From assembly GCA_037447655.1 (NCBI GenBank), contig JBBHKE010000773.1, positions 1 to 64,000 of the forward strand: DNA of 64,000 nucleotides, written 5' to 3'. Positions 11,139 to 22,318 of this stretch are shown piece after piece; position 1 is the first letter of the stretch, and each line of letters begins with the position of its first letter. The stretch comes from Zygnema cylindricum (taxonomy: Eukaryota > Streptophyta > Zygnematophyceae > Zygnematales > Zygnemataceae). The position numbers were made by a program, and so were the translations under genes. The notes under the pieces are model-generated. The model worked only from the letters and a program-made list of their open reading frames with translations. It searched no databases and had not been told where the DNA came from.

Positions 11139-11720
11139 GTTTTAAACACCATCAAACCCGAAATATTCATTTAACGGAATCAATCATATAAGGGCGCATG
11201 GAAAGGGAGAAATAAAAGGCGCACAAAATATTCGGCGCGCCGCATAATCGAACGGACGTCGATAAAGGAAATTTATGATCGGACGGTTCGCATGAGTGTT
11301 GGGAGTTCGGAATGGTTTTTTTGGCGGCTTATGCCAAAATTGCCACAAAATTGACACTTGGCACTATTTCTGTGGACACTAGAGGAGAAAGGGATAAATC
11401 CATGGCGTTGGTTATGGAAGGTATAGAGGTTTCATTGGCGCCATACAAAAATCGTACAGATTGTATAGCGGCTAATATACTTTAGTTTTGTACAGCATAT
11501 ACTCTACAAATCTTTGATCAGTAGTTAGCCAACAACCATTTCAAAATGCTCAGGAGAGCAAACTTCACACTTCTTTTTGGGTTAGGCTCAAGGGAGCCGT
11601 GTCTTCATAGGGGTGAAGCTGGGTTTATAAAGTGTGTGCTTGGGTGGTAGTTATTAATTGGTAAAGTCAAGGAGGGCAATACTATCCAAGAAGGTTTTTA
11701 GAGCTGTGCATTCTGTGAGA
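11139..11720 (+). mobile_element. Second half of interrupted plus-strand copia LTR
   Basis: This resumes the LTR broken at 6350. It carries, in plus order, the sense TATA-like/leader region, the hairpin GGCTC-AAGG-GAGCC at 11585-11598, and the LTR end motif GCATTCTGTG near 11708. Confidence 0.65.
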
Positions 11721-12310
11721 TGATGGAGTCCACATAATTTCAACATCTTCACACTTTGCGCCTCCTTTTACGATTAGGGCCAACTTTAAAGAGGGACATC
11801 AACACAATTTGCGCCACTTTTGACGAACCGGGCCTACCTTAAAAGTTACCCGATCGGTGGGTCGCCCAAGGGACAGAGGGACAGATGTTTCGATACATGC
11901 ATGGAGTCCACAAAATTTCAACATCTGCACACTTTGCGCCTCCTTTTACGATTAGATCCAACTTTAAAGAGAGACATCAACACAATTTGCGCCACTTTTG
12001 ACGAACCGGGCCTACCTTAAAAGTTACCTGGTCGGTGGGTCGCCCAAGGGACAGAGGGACAGATGTTTCGATACATGCATCCAGAGGGACAGACCGAGCC
12101 GACTTTGAAATTTTCTCGGTTGGTGAGGTCACTGGACGAACTGGGCCTACTTTAAAACGGGACATCCACACACTTTGCGCCACTTTTCACGAACCTAGCC
12201 TACTTGAGAAAAAATACATGAACACAATTTGCGCTACTTCTAACGCACCGAGCCCACTATAAAATTAACATGAGAGTGAGGTCGCCCGGGTGACAAAGTC
12301 ACCTAATTGG
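11721..12310. repeat. 178-bp tandem repeat (about 2-3 copies, degenerate)
   Basis: The unit beginning ATGGAGTCCACA occurs at 11723 and again at 11901. Shorter sub-repeats containing TTTGCGCCACTTTTGACGAA recur to about 12230. No coding potential is supported. The unit starts directly after the copia LTR end motif, so it may derive from the element's leader. Confidence 0.75.
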
Positions 12311-13216
12311 TGAGGCCGCTCGAGGGACAGACGAACAAACATTTCCAAACAGACGTACATTTCCAAACAGACGTACAAACACAGGGCTGAGTTTAAAAGA
12401 TGTACAAGACAGACGACCAAACATGTATTATTCGTATAGAGATTGGAGGCTTTTCCACGCCATTTGTTCTCTTGAATCAACGAAAAAATCTTGTTTTTTC
12501 CATGCCTCTAACGAACTTTTTATCGCGTTTTAAAAACGTTTGTTCCTTTCATTTTTTGTTCTCTTGTATCTCAAACCGGTTTACCATTGTTCTTTCCTAA
12601 CCAGGTCGTACTTTTTTTCTTAGTTCAGTTTTAATTTTTGATGGTAGAATTTAGTTTTTTTTAGGGTTGGAGAGATAGTTTGTATGTGTTTGGCATAGTA
12701 CCTTTTCTAGGTTTTGGTGCTTTTGATTTTTCATGTTGTTTAGGGTTGTACATTCATTTTACATTTTTCGTTTTGCTAATCAGTGGTTTTAAAACACGCT
12801 TCTAGGGTTTTTTATTAAGTTCGATTTTTTGGTACATTTTCACCTTCATTTAACTTTTAACGTCATCTATGTGCTCAAATTATTTGCAACCACACATAAA
12901 TTTTTAGTTTATTATTTTTTATTTTTGGAAAATTTTTCATTTTATGTCCTTCGCAGGTGTTCTTTTACATCCATTTAAGAAGAAACTCCATTTTTTCTCT
13001 TTATTTTTGAACCGTATAACATAGTCATTCCAAACAATACATACATATATATATAAAAAAAAAGAAAGGGGAAAAACACATAAGTACATAAAAATAAAAA
13101 TAATAGTAATAATAACAAAATCAGGGAAACAAAAAAGGGAAAAAAATGATGGAAAGAGAAAATACAAAAAATCAAAAATCAAAAAATTATTTGAAAAGAA
13201 TACAATAAACCGAACC
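12311..13216. other. AT-rich non-coding stretch
   Basis: T-rich then A-rich sequence with TAGGGTT-like words. I see no gene, no RNA and no clear element end. It lies just outside the duplicated SGNH region. Confidence 0.5.
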
Positions 13217-13234
13217 ATGCCTAACATTATCAAC

Positions 13235-13435
13235 TTAGGATGTTTCAAAGAAAGGGAGGGAGAGAGGGAAGGAGAGAAAGAGGGAGAGGAGAGAGAGAGG
13301 GAGGGAGGGAAAGAAAGAAACGAAGGGAAGGAGAGGGAGAGGGAGAGCGGGAGAGAGAGAAGGAGAGAGAAAGAGGGAGAGAAAGAAAGAAACGAAGGGA
13401 AGGAAAGAGGGAGAGAGGGAGAGGGAGAGAGAACT
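13235..13435. repeat. GA-rich (GGGAGA)n minisatellite
   Basis: About 200 bp of GGGAGAGAGG-type sequence; the related tract at 31905-32025 lies next to exon 4 of gene B. It marks the left edge of the segmental duplication. Open frames through it are compositional artefacts. Confidence 0.9.
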
Positions 13436-13737
13436 ATAATGAATCTTTTGAATAGATATAAATGTGCCATCCAGTGACTGCTAAAAAAGCAAAAAACAAA
13501 AAAGAACGAAAAATTAATCGTAACAACAGCAAAAAGACGATCTTTCATCATTTCTTGCAAAAAAATAAGTGCACAAATAAATAGAGGTTAGCAACAACCG
13601 CAAACTAGTTACTTTGTCGTTACATTCCCAGAAAACGTTAAAATTTTACTTTTTTTTTGTAAATAACAGAAAATATCATTCCACAGCCTCTTGCAAATGG
13701 AATAACGCAAAAAAAAAAAAAAAAAAAAAAAACTCAC

Positions 13738-14088
13738 CATCGGGATTACTCCTGTAAATCACGAGAGTTTTCGGATAATGCTCTCTCAACCAAACGTAAG
13801 ATGCCAAAAGGTTTTCCTTGAAACTTTCCTCATCCACACCAATTTTGGTGTGGGTCAAAACCACCACCGTAGGCTTCCAAAAGGACACCGCAGTATACCA
13901 CGGAACTCCGTTTGCCTTGTTGGGAACTCGACCCGCATCCAAATCTCGGTTAAGGACAAACCGTACCGGAACCGTAGGACCTCCAAGAATATCCCCACAA
14001 TATCGGTATCCGGAACAAAACTTATTTTCTTGTCCACCATCCCAAATGAAACAACCATTCGGGAAAAGATTGGCGACAAGAGGGTTTT
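13738..14088 (-). CDS. Gene A exon 3: central SGNH segment
   Basis: 351 nt, open in one frame. Acceptor TTCTCCAG|AA, donor GATG|GTGAGT. It includes NGCFIWDGG, FCSGYRYCGD and LVIYRSNPDG. It aligns throughout with the exons at 33397-33747 and 28757-29107. Confidence 0.75.
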
Positions 14089-14493
14089 CTGGAGAACCAA
14101 ACGAAAGAAATAATAAGATAAAAGTAAAACAAAAGGACTTTTAACCCTTGGTACATGGTTGAAAAGACGGGAGGGAAAACTGGGAAAAAAAGCATGAATC
14201 AACGAAAGAAAATGATGGTGGAAATGGGATCTTTTTAAACCTTGATTAATTGAATTTTATGTCAATGTTTTAGACCAATAGTCTTTGCTTCTTCTTCACC
14301 ACTATTGCTTCGATATCGTCTATCACTGTTTTAAGAACTACCATTCTTTCGCCTCTCGAACTTGTCTTTCCGAGTCACAATTGGCGAATTTTCATCCGAA
14401 ATCGGCCAATCGACAAAACGAGCCACTCTTGCCTTTTAGCCCCAAGCACCTTTTCTTTCCACTGCTAGTCTCATTATTATGTCTGTACATCTC

Positions 14494-14782
14494 TCTCTCT
14501 CCCTCCCCCTCCCTCCGTCACTCTCTCCTTCTCCCTCACTCCCTCCCTCCATCCCTCCCTCCCTCTCCCTCCTCCCTCCTCTCCCCCTCTCCATCTTTCC
14601 CTCCCGCTCCCTGCCCTCTCCCTCCCCCTTCCTCCATCCTCCCTCCTCCCTCCTCCCTCCTCCCTCCTCCCTCCTCCCTCCTCCCTCCTCCCTCCTCCCT
14701 CCTCCCTCCTCCCTCCTCCCTCCTCCCTCCTCCTCCCTCCTCCCTCCTCCCTCCTCCTCCCTCCTCCCTCCTCCCTCCATAC
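14494..14782. repeat. CCCTCC-type minisatellite with perfect CCTCCCT heptamers
   Basis: Pyrimidine-only tract in intron 2 of gene A; 14640-14780 is a nearly perfect CCTCCCT array. On the transcribed (minus) sense it is GGGAGG-rich, with G-quadruplex potential. Confidence 0.9.
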
Positions 14783-14803
14783 GAGTTTGTTTTCTTTGCA
14801 GAC

Positions 14804-15255
14804 GGCCTACCGGGCGCAGGTTGAAGAGCAGGCGGCGTTCCATGCCTCAGTCATCTCTCTCTCCATCCCTCTCCCTCCGTTCCTCCCTCCCTCTCCCTCC
14901 CTCCCTCCCTCCCTCCCTCCCTCCCTACTGGGCGCGTCGTCATTCCATGCTCCGGTAATCACTCTCTCCCTCCCTCTCCCTCCTTCTCCCTCCATTCCTG
15001 CGTCCCTCTCCCTCCGTTCCTCCCTCCCTCTCCCTCCGTTCATCCCTCCCTCTCCCTCCCTCCCTCCCTACCGCGTCAGCCAGCAGGTTGAAGAGCAGGC
15101 GTTATTCCATGCCCCGTTCATCCCTCTCCCGCTCCCTCTCCCTCCCTCTCCCTCCATTCCTGCGTCCCTCTCCCTCCGTTCCTGCCTCCCTCTCCCTCCG
15201 TTCCTCCCTCCCTCTCCCTTTGTTCCTCCCTCCCTCTCCCTCCCTCCCTCCCTAC
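14804..15255 (-). repeat. Partial exon-2 copies embedded in GGGAGG minisatellite
   Basis: Between CCCTCC runs, three partial reverse-oriented copies of the exon 2 end recur (about 14806-14848, 14925-14963, 15070-15118). Each retains pieces of the GCATGGAACGACGCC...CTGCTCTTCAACCTGC sequence; the outer two keep a GGTAGG-like donor, while the middle copy reads CAGTAGG. Confidence 0.8.
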
Positions 15256-15365
15256 CGGGCGCGTCGGCCAGCAGGTTGAAGAGCAGGCGTCGTTCCATGC
15301 CCCAGCCGAGCTCATCGCCCACAATCAAGATGCTTGCTTCCCTTCCGTATGCCCCATTCATTACC
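15256..15365 (-). CDS. Gene A exon 2: GDEL block
   Basis: Acceptor TTTTTCAG|GG and donor CCCG|GTAGGG. It encodes NGAYGREASILIVGDELGWG followed by MERRLLFNLLADAP. The GDS serine is replaced by Glu. Confidence 0.75.
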
Positions 15366-15479
15366 CTGAAAAACGCCTACAGAAGTAAGTACCAAGTATA
15401 AATTATAACGTACAAAGTACAAAGTATATGGCATAAAGTATAAAGCATAAAGCATAGGGAGAGGGGAGAGGGGAGAGAG

Positions 15480-16060
15480 ACACGTGCAATGGAATATGAA
15501 ACGAAGGCTTCACCGGAGCAAAGATGGAATGGGAACAGGAACGGGCACAGACATGGAACACACAAAATGGAACATGGCCGCGGAACGGTCACAGACACAG
15601 ACATGGAAGGGAAGCGAAAGCCAGAAATGGCAAAGAAACAGAGACAGACACAGAAATAGACATGGACATGCACACAGATACTTGGGTGGAATGGAAACAG
15701 AAACGGAGACAAAAATGGACACAGAAACGGACATAAGAATGGAAAGGAAACACACTAAGACAACTACAGAAATGGACACAGAGACGGACAAGCGAATGGA
15801 AAAGAAAAGGAGAAAGACACAAACACGGAACGGGGACAGAAATAGAAAGATGAACTGAATCAAAAAAGCTAAATTGTGCATGAAAATAGGTATGCGACAG
15901 AGTGAAGATAGAACAGAGACAAAAATATGGAACGGAAATAAAGACAACAGGTTAAATAGTGGTAGAAACAAAAATGTAGATAACAATGGAAACAGAAACA
16001 CAAAGGGAATAGAAAGGGCGAAACAAATGGACAGTCATGGACACTTCAACGGAAAGTGAA
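15480..16060. repeat. Degenerate purine minisatellite in intron 1 of gene A
   Basis: Short units such as GGAAACAGAAACGGAGACA and GGACACAGA recur and are conserved in the partner at 35190-35800. The open frames here are repeat artefacts. Confidence 0.75.
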
Positions 16061-17094
16061 ACGGGAATGCAGAAACGGAAACAGAAGAAGGAAAGGAAGT
16101 AGAAGAAGTAAAATAAACGAAAATGGATCTCCAATCAGAGTTGGAAAGAGATTCACAAGTAGAAGCGGAAACAGCACCAGCATCAAATAAAGTTATTTCA
16201 AATTCTTATCCTAGTGTTATCGACACTTAGACATTGTGATTTGTGACAGGTTGAGAATCAACTCTAAATATTCACGTTCCAATAAACATTAAAATAAGAA
16301 ACTACATAGCCAAGCGAAAAATAAAATACCAATTCGCTCAAAATTTAATGTGGTGAACTCAGGATCCTATTATAGCCCAAAGAGAGAACAATATAATCTG
16401 CATCGTTTTTTGGAAATAAGAAACAGTATTTTAGTAGTAACTTTGTCGTAATTGTGAACATATTATCAAACCTTTATAGATAATTAATCTAGTATTGTGT
16501 ATCAGTAAATTTCCTATCGCGGAAATTCTGAATAGTCGAACGGCAAAAGAGCCCGATATATCGCCCCGAGACCAATTAATTTATCAAAAGGTCAAAAATA
16601 GGTAATATCGATTACAAGAGGCTACCGGTACACAACACTAACAATTACACAGAAAGCTCCAAAAATTGCACTTGAACCACTGGAAGTATTACAAGACCTC
16701 AAGTTTTATATAATAGTTTTTACATCATTGTTTTTATCTTTTACGCAGAAATTTAGTCTAACGGGTTTCATGCATCCACTTTTGCGAAGAAGGCAAGTTG
16801 TTTTTTTTTTTAACAATGATTGTGAGCTTTGGATTTCTCGATCTATACAAGACAGCCTTTCACAGTGATTACTGTAGATCTACATATGGCGTATAAGACA
16901 AAAAAGTGGATCAAAATATTACATTCAACTTTTTTTGTCTGTTTTTGTTTTAAACGGCGAGACTAGAATAAGCTGAAAATCTAAAATCCCGCTTCAAAAA
17001 GGCCTCCAATTTTCAAGGTTTCTGAGAGCCAAATTCATAGAATTTAGAAATCACAAATAAATCAATTAAATGAATAAATAGATAAATGAATAAA

Positions 17095-17097
<3 letters not shown>

Positions 17098-17125
<28 letters not shown>

Positions 17126-17127
17126 CA
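17098..17127. repeat. (CA)n microsatellite
   Basis: A CACACA run of about 28 bp in the intron between exons 1 and 2 of gene A; the partner at 36477-36488 is much shorter. Confidence 0.9.
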
Positions 17128-17312
17128 TCTGAAAGAAACTAATACCCACTCTTATCCAAATTACCCACATTCTAAAGACGAAATTCCTCTTCCCTTGAAA
17201 AGAAAAACTTAGAATTCCTTTCGCGACAAAAAATGTATTCTCACAAATATCCCTTCCCTCTACCCCCTTTCTGTCCTCCCAACACCCAACCACCTTTCTC
17301 TCCCAATCTCAC

Positions 17313-17683
17313 CGACAAAACTTCTCGTATTTGAATTTCTCCCACGGACAAATCGGAACCTTCCATTCCCATTTTGTCTCCTCCAAAACCTCCTCCGGAA
17401 TTCTCGTTCCGTTCGACTCCCGGATTGGCTCGTTTTCGGCATCACATTGATCCTCTCTTCCGTACAATTCGCGAATCCAGGGGATCCTTCTTTTAGGGTT
17501 TTCCGTACGCTCCCACGTGCCATGCCTCCGGTAGCACTTCAAAGTGCCACGTAAGAAAGCCGCGCCTTTGTCGGTAGTCGCCTGGGATCCTGGGACACCT
17601 GTCACGCCGTTCATGGGGAGAGAGAGGAGAGGGAGAGGGAGAGAAAGGGAGAGGAGGTAAAGGAGGAGAGAGAGGGGAGACAT
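17313..17683 (-). CDS. Gene A exon 1: signal peptide and PMR5N-like segment
   Basis: Start MSPLSLLLYLL at 17683 is shared with gene B; an upstream in-frame Met at 17758 is possible. The donor is CG|GTGAGA, phase 2. The Leu/Ser/Pro signal peptide is encoded by a GA-rich repeat tract (17612-17683). Confidence 0.75.
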
Positions 17684-18404
17684 TGTGAAGGGGAGAGAGA
17701 CGAGAGCGAGGAGAGAGAAGCTCGGGTGAGAGAGCTTTGGGAGCGAAAACGAGTGCACGAGATATTCACAGGAGATTGACCTCTTTTCCGCGTGTGAGTG
17801 GTCAATTTAACAATTTTCCTGTCCGTCTGTCTGTCGGGACCTTCGTAGATTTTTTGTCTTATTCAGTCAGTAGGTTTTAGGTCAGTGAATCTATAACTAT
17901 GCTAGCACTAAGAACAACAGCAATAGATGACCACTTTACAATCAGTGTAAAGATATATACTTGAATGTTTTAAATTGTGGACGAATTGACTTTTCTTCAA
18001 GCTAATACAAATAGCAATCTTTAATACATCTATTGTAAGATTGCTGTCATTTTTTATTAACAATACATAAGGTTCGCTGTTTACTGACGCACTCTTTACA
18101 TACTCCGTAATAAGTTTTACATAAGGATTACTTTTTATGTAGAAATAATCGTTTCTACAATATTTGCTATTTATTATTCCTTCCGGTCTTGGCTTGAGAG
18201 AAGCAATATTTCCGGCCACTGTACTTTCCTGTACCTTCCTATACTTTCGTCTATAGCATCATCGCAGCTATGCATACCACTCTGCAGTCGTACTGCAGTA
18301 CTGTACAGTACTGCTCTTCTCTTCTCTTCTGCAGCAAAGCAGCAATGCCTACTGGCAAGTGCAATTCCCTCTGCCTCAATTATTTCCAGGCATAGAGGTA
18401 CCAA

Positions 18405-20218
18405 ACGTACGAATTCTCACTTTTTACGAAAATGTGTTGATTTTTTAAGATTTTGAAATTCTTCGTTAAATTCGTATGCTTTTCATGTACGGAAAAGTGA
18501 ACGAACAAGACGTACGGAATTCTTCATAAAGAGTTGAAAGTACACCGTGAATCGCTATTAAAGTTAAGAAATCGATACAGATTCCCATGTTTTTAGGGTA
18601 GCCGCGAAAGTCTATGTTCACATATACGACACCTGAACATGTGAGAACAGGTTAGCGTGATTTTCCGTCCTCTTTATAACTTGGAATCATATTCAAAAGT
18701 AGGCTTTTTTATGGTAGGCCTTTGGTAGGCGCACAACACTTTGCACAAAACTCGCGCAGCGTAGGCATACTGTATGTGTGTGCGTCGTGCACACTCCTGT
18801 ACGAACGTCCGAATCTGACGTAAGGTCAAAGTACAGCGCACGCCGCCGGACGGAATTTTTTAGCGAACTGACACTGCGTAGGATGACATTCCGTGGGAAA
18901 AATAACCGGGAAAAAAAAAAACCTTGAAAATTCTCAAATAGCGTAGTTTATTCTATATTTTTTATTACTCTAATTATGGCTATTTCCAAGTACCGTAAAA
19001 AATGAAAGTACGTTGTCTCTTAAATAGAGTGGTGTACGGTCAGTGTCAGACCGTACATAAATGTACCTTTTTAAGTTAAAAACTATAATAAATTAGTTTT
19101 AGTAACCGCGGACGCATGAGAATGTGCGTTCTAAAAAGGGAAAAAAACCATGTCGTAAAAAATCCCGTTCACACATATTCGTCTGACAGCCACGTTTCGA
19201 CTGTGTGAACGCCAACGGGGTTGGTCCGTAGGTTTTGGTAATTTTTTTGGCAGTGTGGTAATTTTTGTTTTTTATCGTCCCACACTGCGTGGTTGGTCAA
19301 TTTGAGGCTTTATTTAGTGTGGCCCTCAAAATTGCACACGCTAATATGACAAATTGTCCTTTCGTAAGTTGTGTTATGGGCTTTTCATGTGATCTTCTTA
19401 AATCGCCTACTTTTGATCAAAACGACCGTCCGATCGCCCAAATCTGACGGTTTAAATTAAAAGTCCCTCAAAACTCACAAAAATAATTTTTTTTGTCCGA
19501 TTTTTTTTCAAAATTTAGACATGTAGTTTAATTCTCTATCGATCGGTGTGCAACTCAACCTTGTTCCTATTTTATTTCATTTTGCGGCCAATACAATATG
19601 GGTCTTAAGGGCATATTGTATGTTTTGCGTACAATAGGCATATTGTATGGGCGTACGGACACCTACTTTTGAACTATGCTTGGAATCCATAGTTGTTCAA
19701 ATCGCGCTATTTTTTCCTTTTTTCCGATTAAAACGTATAATTCGTGACTTTTGAATAAATCGGAAAAAAACGCGATGTACTTTCTGTCCGGTAAACTGAA
19801 CGGATAATTTACAGAAACTGTACGGTATGTACAGTAACTTTACGGTTTTGTACCAAGAAAGTACGGAATTTGACTAAAAGATACGTTGCACTTCGTAGTA
19901 CTTTCTCTCCGGTAAACTGAACAAAAATTTAACGGGAAACGTACGGAATTGTAACAAAATTGTACGGACTATGACGAAAAGAGACGGGAACTGTACGGAC
20001 AATGTACAAACTGCGTTATATGTAAAACTCAATTTCTTTTACATGTACGGAATTGTACGGAATAAAATCCATTAACGATTTTAACGATTTTTTCAAAAGG
20101 TTCAATGCGTTTGTTACGTATAATTCGTCGCGATTAAATCGTTCGCACGAAACGCCGTGAACAACTATGTTGGAATCAAATGTGAGTACGCTTTTCCGTA
20201 CGAAGCACTCAATTTCCC
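18405..20218. other. Non-coding stretch with short tandem repeats
   Basis: No gene seen. 19770-20000 holds two copies (about 117 bp) of a unit beginning GTACTTTCTSTCCGGTAAACTGAAC. 18920-19205 is similar to the interior of the MITE at 38785-39461 (cgTCTGACTGTGC/GTCAGACCGTAC, followed by similar A-rich text), suggesting a divergent relative. Confidence 0.5.
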
Positions 20219-20640
20219 CTGTCGACGCCATTACATGACACTTAGGGCACTTTCCCATGTGATAAAGTTACAGTTATTTTGAGTCGTTTTCCTCTAAAAC
20301 TTGAAAAAAGCAAAAAAATCTGCAACCGTACCAAAAATTGAAATTTCCACCGTACAAGTTGCGTTACCTTAAAACTTTATATGTACAGTTTGTCGTCTAG
20401 GGCGATGCAGTTTGTTGTCTAACGCGTTTCCACCCACTTTCGCGTCCTTTCAACTCATCTTCAAAATTTATATAAAATCACCTCGCGAGGTGATTTTAAA
20501 TATAGTTCCATGAGGTGAGTGAATAGGCAGATGCTGTCGCACGTGTCGGACGTTTTTGTCAATTTTTGTGCGCAGAGTACCAAAAAAAAAAAGCCACTGC
20601 ACGTTTACAGCCCGTGCGTGACTTTTTTCCGTGCGCTTTT
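20219..20640 (+). repeat. Left terminal inverted repeat
   Basis: It matches the reverse complement of 24540-24957 along its length. Shared words include GTACAAGTTGCGTTACCTT, ACCCACTTTCGCGTCCTTTCA, and the palindrome AAATCACCTCGCGAGGTGATTT at 20474-20498. Confidence 0.8.
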
Positions 20641-20919
20641 TTCCGTACCGGGGCCATGGAGGGGTCTTTACTAACGGACGCCATTTCGCAAAAGCGGAGT
20701 CTGTGAAAGCGCCTCTTTCTCTCTCCCTCTCCCACTATCACGTCTATCTCACAATTCTTGCAACGAAAAACGTCCATAATGGTATCAAATGAAAGATCTA
20801 TGAAAACGATTTCTTTTGACTATCTTTGGGCGTATTTTGATGGCAATTAGAGTGAGAAAAGACAAAAAAATACAATCGTGAAACCATGGCAGAAAGTTTT
20901 AGAATTTGTGAATCTTGTT

Positions 20920-21365
20920 CTATTTTCATCTTATTATATTTTAATGGTATTATGTTTTCTCGTATCATATTTTTATCTTGTTATCATTCCATTGTATGAT
21001 GTATTTGTCGTATTGTATATTCATAGTATTATGTTTCCATTGTAGTATTCTATTTTCATCGTACTATATTTTTTTATTTATATTTTCTTCGTATTCTATT
21101 TCCGTCGTATTTTATTTTAATCATATTCTGTTTTCATCTTATTTTGTAATATTCTATTTTTATCATATTATAATCTCAATTGTATTCTGTTTTCATCGTA
21201 TTATGTTATCATCTCATCATGTTTTCATCGTTTTTTATTTTCATCATATTATGTTTTCATCGTTTTTTATATTATATTCTAATCGTATTATGTACCGTTT
21301 TATATTATCATCGTAGTTTATTCAATGGTATTATGTTCTCTCTTCATTTTGTCTGGTAGTATGTT
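20920..21365. repeat. AT-rich minisatellite (about 16 bp, TATTATGTTTTCATCG-like)
   Basis: Degenerate units rich in TTTTCATCGTATTATG. Open frames across it are repeat artefacts. Confidence 0.75.
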
Positions 21366-21399
21366 TTAACTTTTATATGCTTAATGATTGGACGAAGAG

Positions 21400-21700
21400 T
21401 TTATTCTTCTTTTTTTTGACCTTGATAGGATGTGTTCGTTTTTATTCATTTTTTTTTCTCAGCGTTTTTTATTCCTTCCCTTTTTTTTATTTTTTTCTTT
21501 CTTTCTCAGCGCCTGTGGAGGCTGTTATTCTTTTTTCTCGGCGTTTTTTATTCATTCCCTTTTTTTTTTTTTCTCGACGTTTGTGGAGGCTGTTTTTTTT
21601 TTCTCAACATTTTTTATCCATTCCCTTTTTTCCTCAGAGTTTTTTATTCATTCCTTTTTTCCCTCCCCTTTTTTTTCTTTTCAGCGTTTTTGGAGGTTGT
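21400..21700. repeat. T-rich tandem repeat (TTTTTCTCAGCGTTTTTTATTC)
   Basis: About six degenerate copies of a unit with TTTTTTATTCATTCCC and a GTGGAGGCTG block. No coding support. Confidence 0.7.
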
Positions 21701-22099
21701 TTTTGTGATCGAGACGATATTAGAGCATGTGGCAATAACAATCAGTGTTCCTCCGAAAAATAAATATGTATATAAAGGGAGATGTGAGTCCTACCGGACA
21801 ACATTTGAATTATTGCAACGCTCGATACATTTTTTCGGAACTTCTGGTAAAAACAAAACAAAAAAAGGGAGAAAAAATAGGGTTTTGAATCGGTTTTCGA
21901 ATGGGATGTTAAAGAGATGTTTAGAATTAAAAAAACTAAAAAAATAGATAAGAAAATTTATGTGATTTTGTGGGTGAAAAACATCAAAATGTATTTCGGA
22001 AAAAAATATAATATTCTCCTGATTTTTTTATTTTTCTTTTTGTGTTTTGCGTAAAATACTTTTTTTTGTTGTTTTTACTTGTTTTGTTTTCTTTTGCAG

Positions 22100-22318
22100 A
22101 AATCGAGCGACTATTTCGAGCGTGTGAAAAGCGTCGCGTCCTTCAATGAGAGCAGTTTGTGGGTAAAAAGGGGTATATCTCTCGTCCCCATTCGCTTTGG
22201 AATCTTCTAGGAAGATTCCTGATTTCAGACTCTTGTGAATATATATCCGGACGGAAGTGTATCGATTATACAATCCGGGATCGAAGTGGGACAAGGACTT
22301 AATGTGAAAGTGGCTCAG
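22100..22318 (+). pseudogene. Xanthine dehydrogenase/aldehyde oxidase exon fragment
   Basis: An acceptor-like TTTTGCAG precedes 22100 and a CAG|GTGAGA donor follows 22318; the piece is exactly 73 codons. It reads RVKSVASFNESSLWVKRGIS, then LVPIRFGI, then after two in-frame stops (TAG 22208, TGA 22220) LVNIYPDGSVSIIQSGIEVG followed by QGLNVKVAQ. This matches the molybdopterin domain of XDH/aldehyde oxidase, where the usual text is FN..S.WKKRGI..VPTKFGI and DGSV...GG.E.GQGL.TK..QVA. Those enzymes oxidise purines or aldehydes in the cytosol or peroxisome. The stops and isolation make this a dead fragment inside the long-TIR element. Confidence 0.8.

Larger units (their letters stand above)
13738..17683 (-). 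pseudogene. SGNH/PC-esterase (TBL-like) gene copy A, 3'-truncated
   Basis: Three minus-strand exons can be placed: 17683-17313, 15365-15256 and 14088-13738. Their lengths (371, 110, 351 nt) and splice phases equal those of gene B exons 1-3. They encode a signal peptide, a PMR5N-like Cys/Trp segment (KWEWKVPICPW), a GDEL block in place of GDSL (ILIVGDELGWG), and the middle SGNH segment ending IYRSNPDG at a GTGAGT donor. The expected fourth exon (C-terminal DxxH block) is absent: the duplication ends in GA-rich repeat at about 13236. TBL-family proteins O-acetylate cell-wall polysaccharides in the Golgi. With the C-terminal block and the nucleophile Ser missing, catalysis is unlikely. It could still be transcribed, or use an unseen exon left of 12900. 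Confidence 0.75.
13236..18345. repeat. Segmental duplication, copy A (partner about 31900-37810)
   Basis: Coding exons, introns, purine-rich intron repeats and the upstream region all match 31900-37810 in the same order and orientation. Differences include a 712-bp insertion only in the partner (33854-34565), the partner's extra sequence around the N gap, and about 310 bp near 16345-16655 found only here. Confidence 0.9.

Noticed and set aside
13217-13477. Arg/Glu-rich open frames
   Set aside because: Pure GGGAGA repeat composition with no recognisable domain.
14285-15401. Pro/Ser/Leu-rich and Gly/Arg/Glu-rich open frames on both strands
   Set aside because: They are produced by CCCTCC/GGGAGG minisatellites in an intron. 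Only the 110-nt exon 2 has support.
15377-16001. Val/Cys/Phe-rich minus-strand frame resembling a membrane protein
   Set aside because: Repeat translation of a degenerate purine minisatellite in intron 1. The paralogous region keeps the repeat but not the frame.
20978-21947. Phe-rich frames
   Set aside because: AT-rich minisatellites; no hydrophobic pattern beyond composition.
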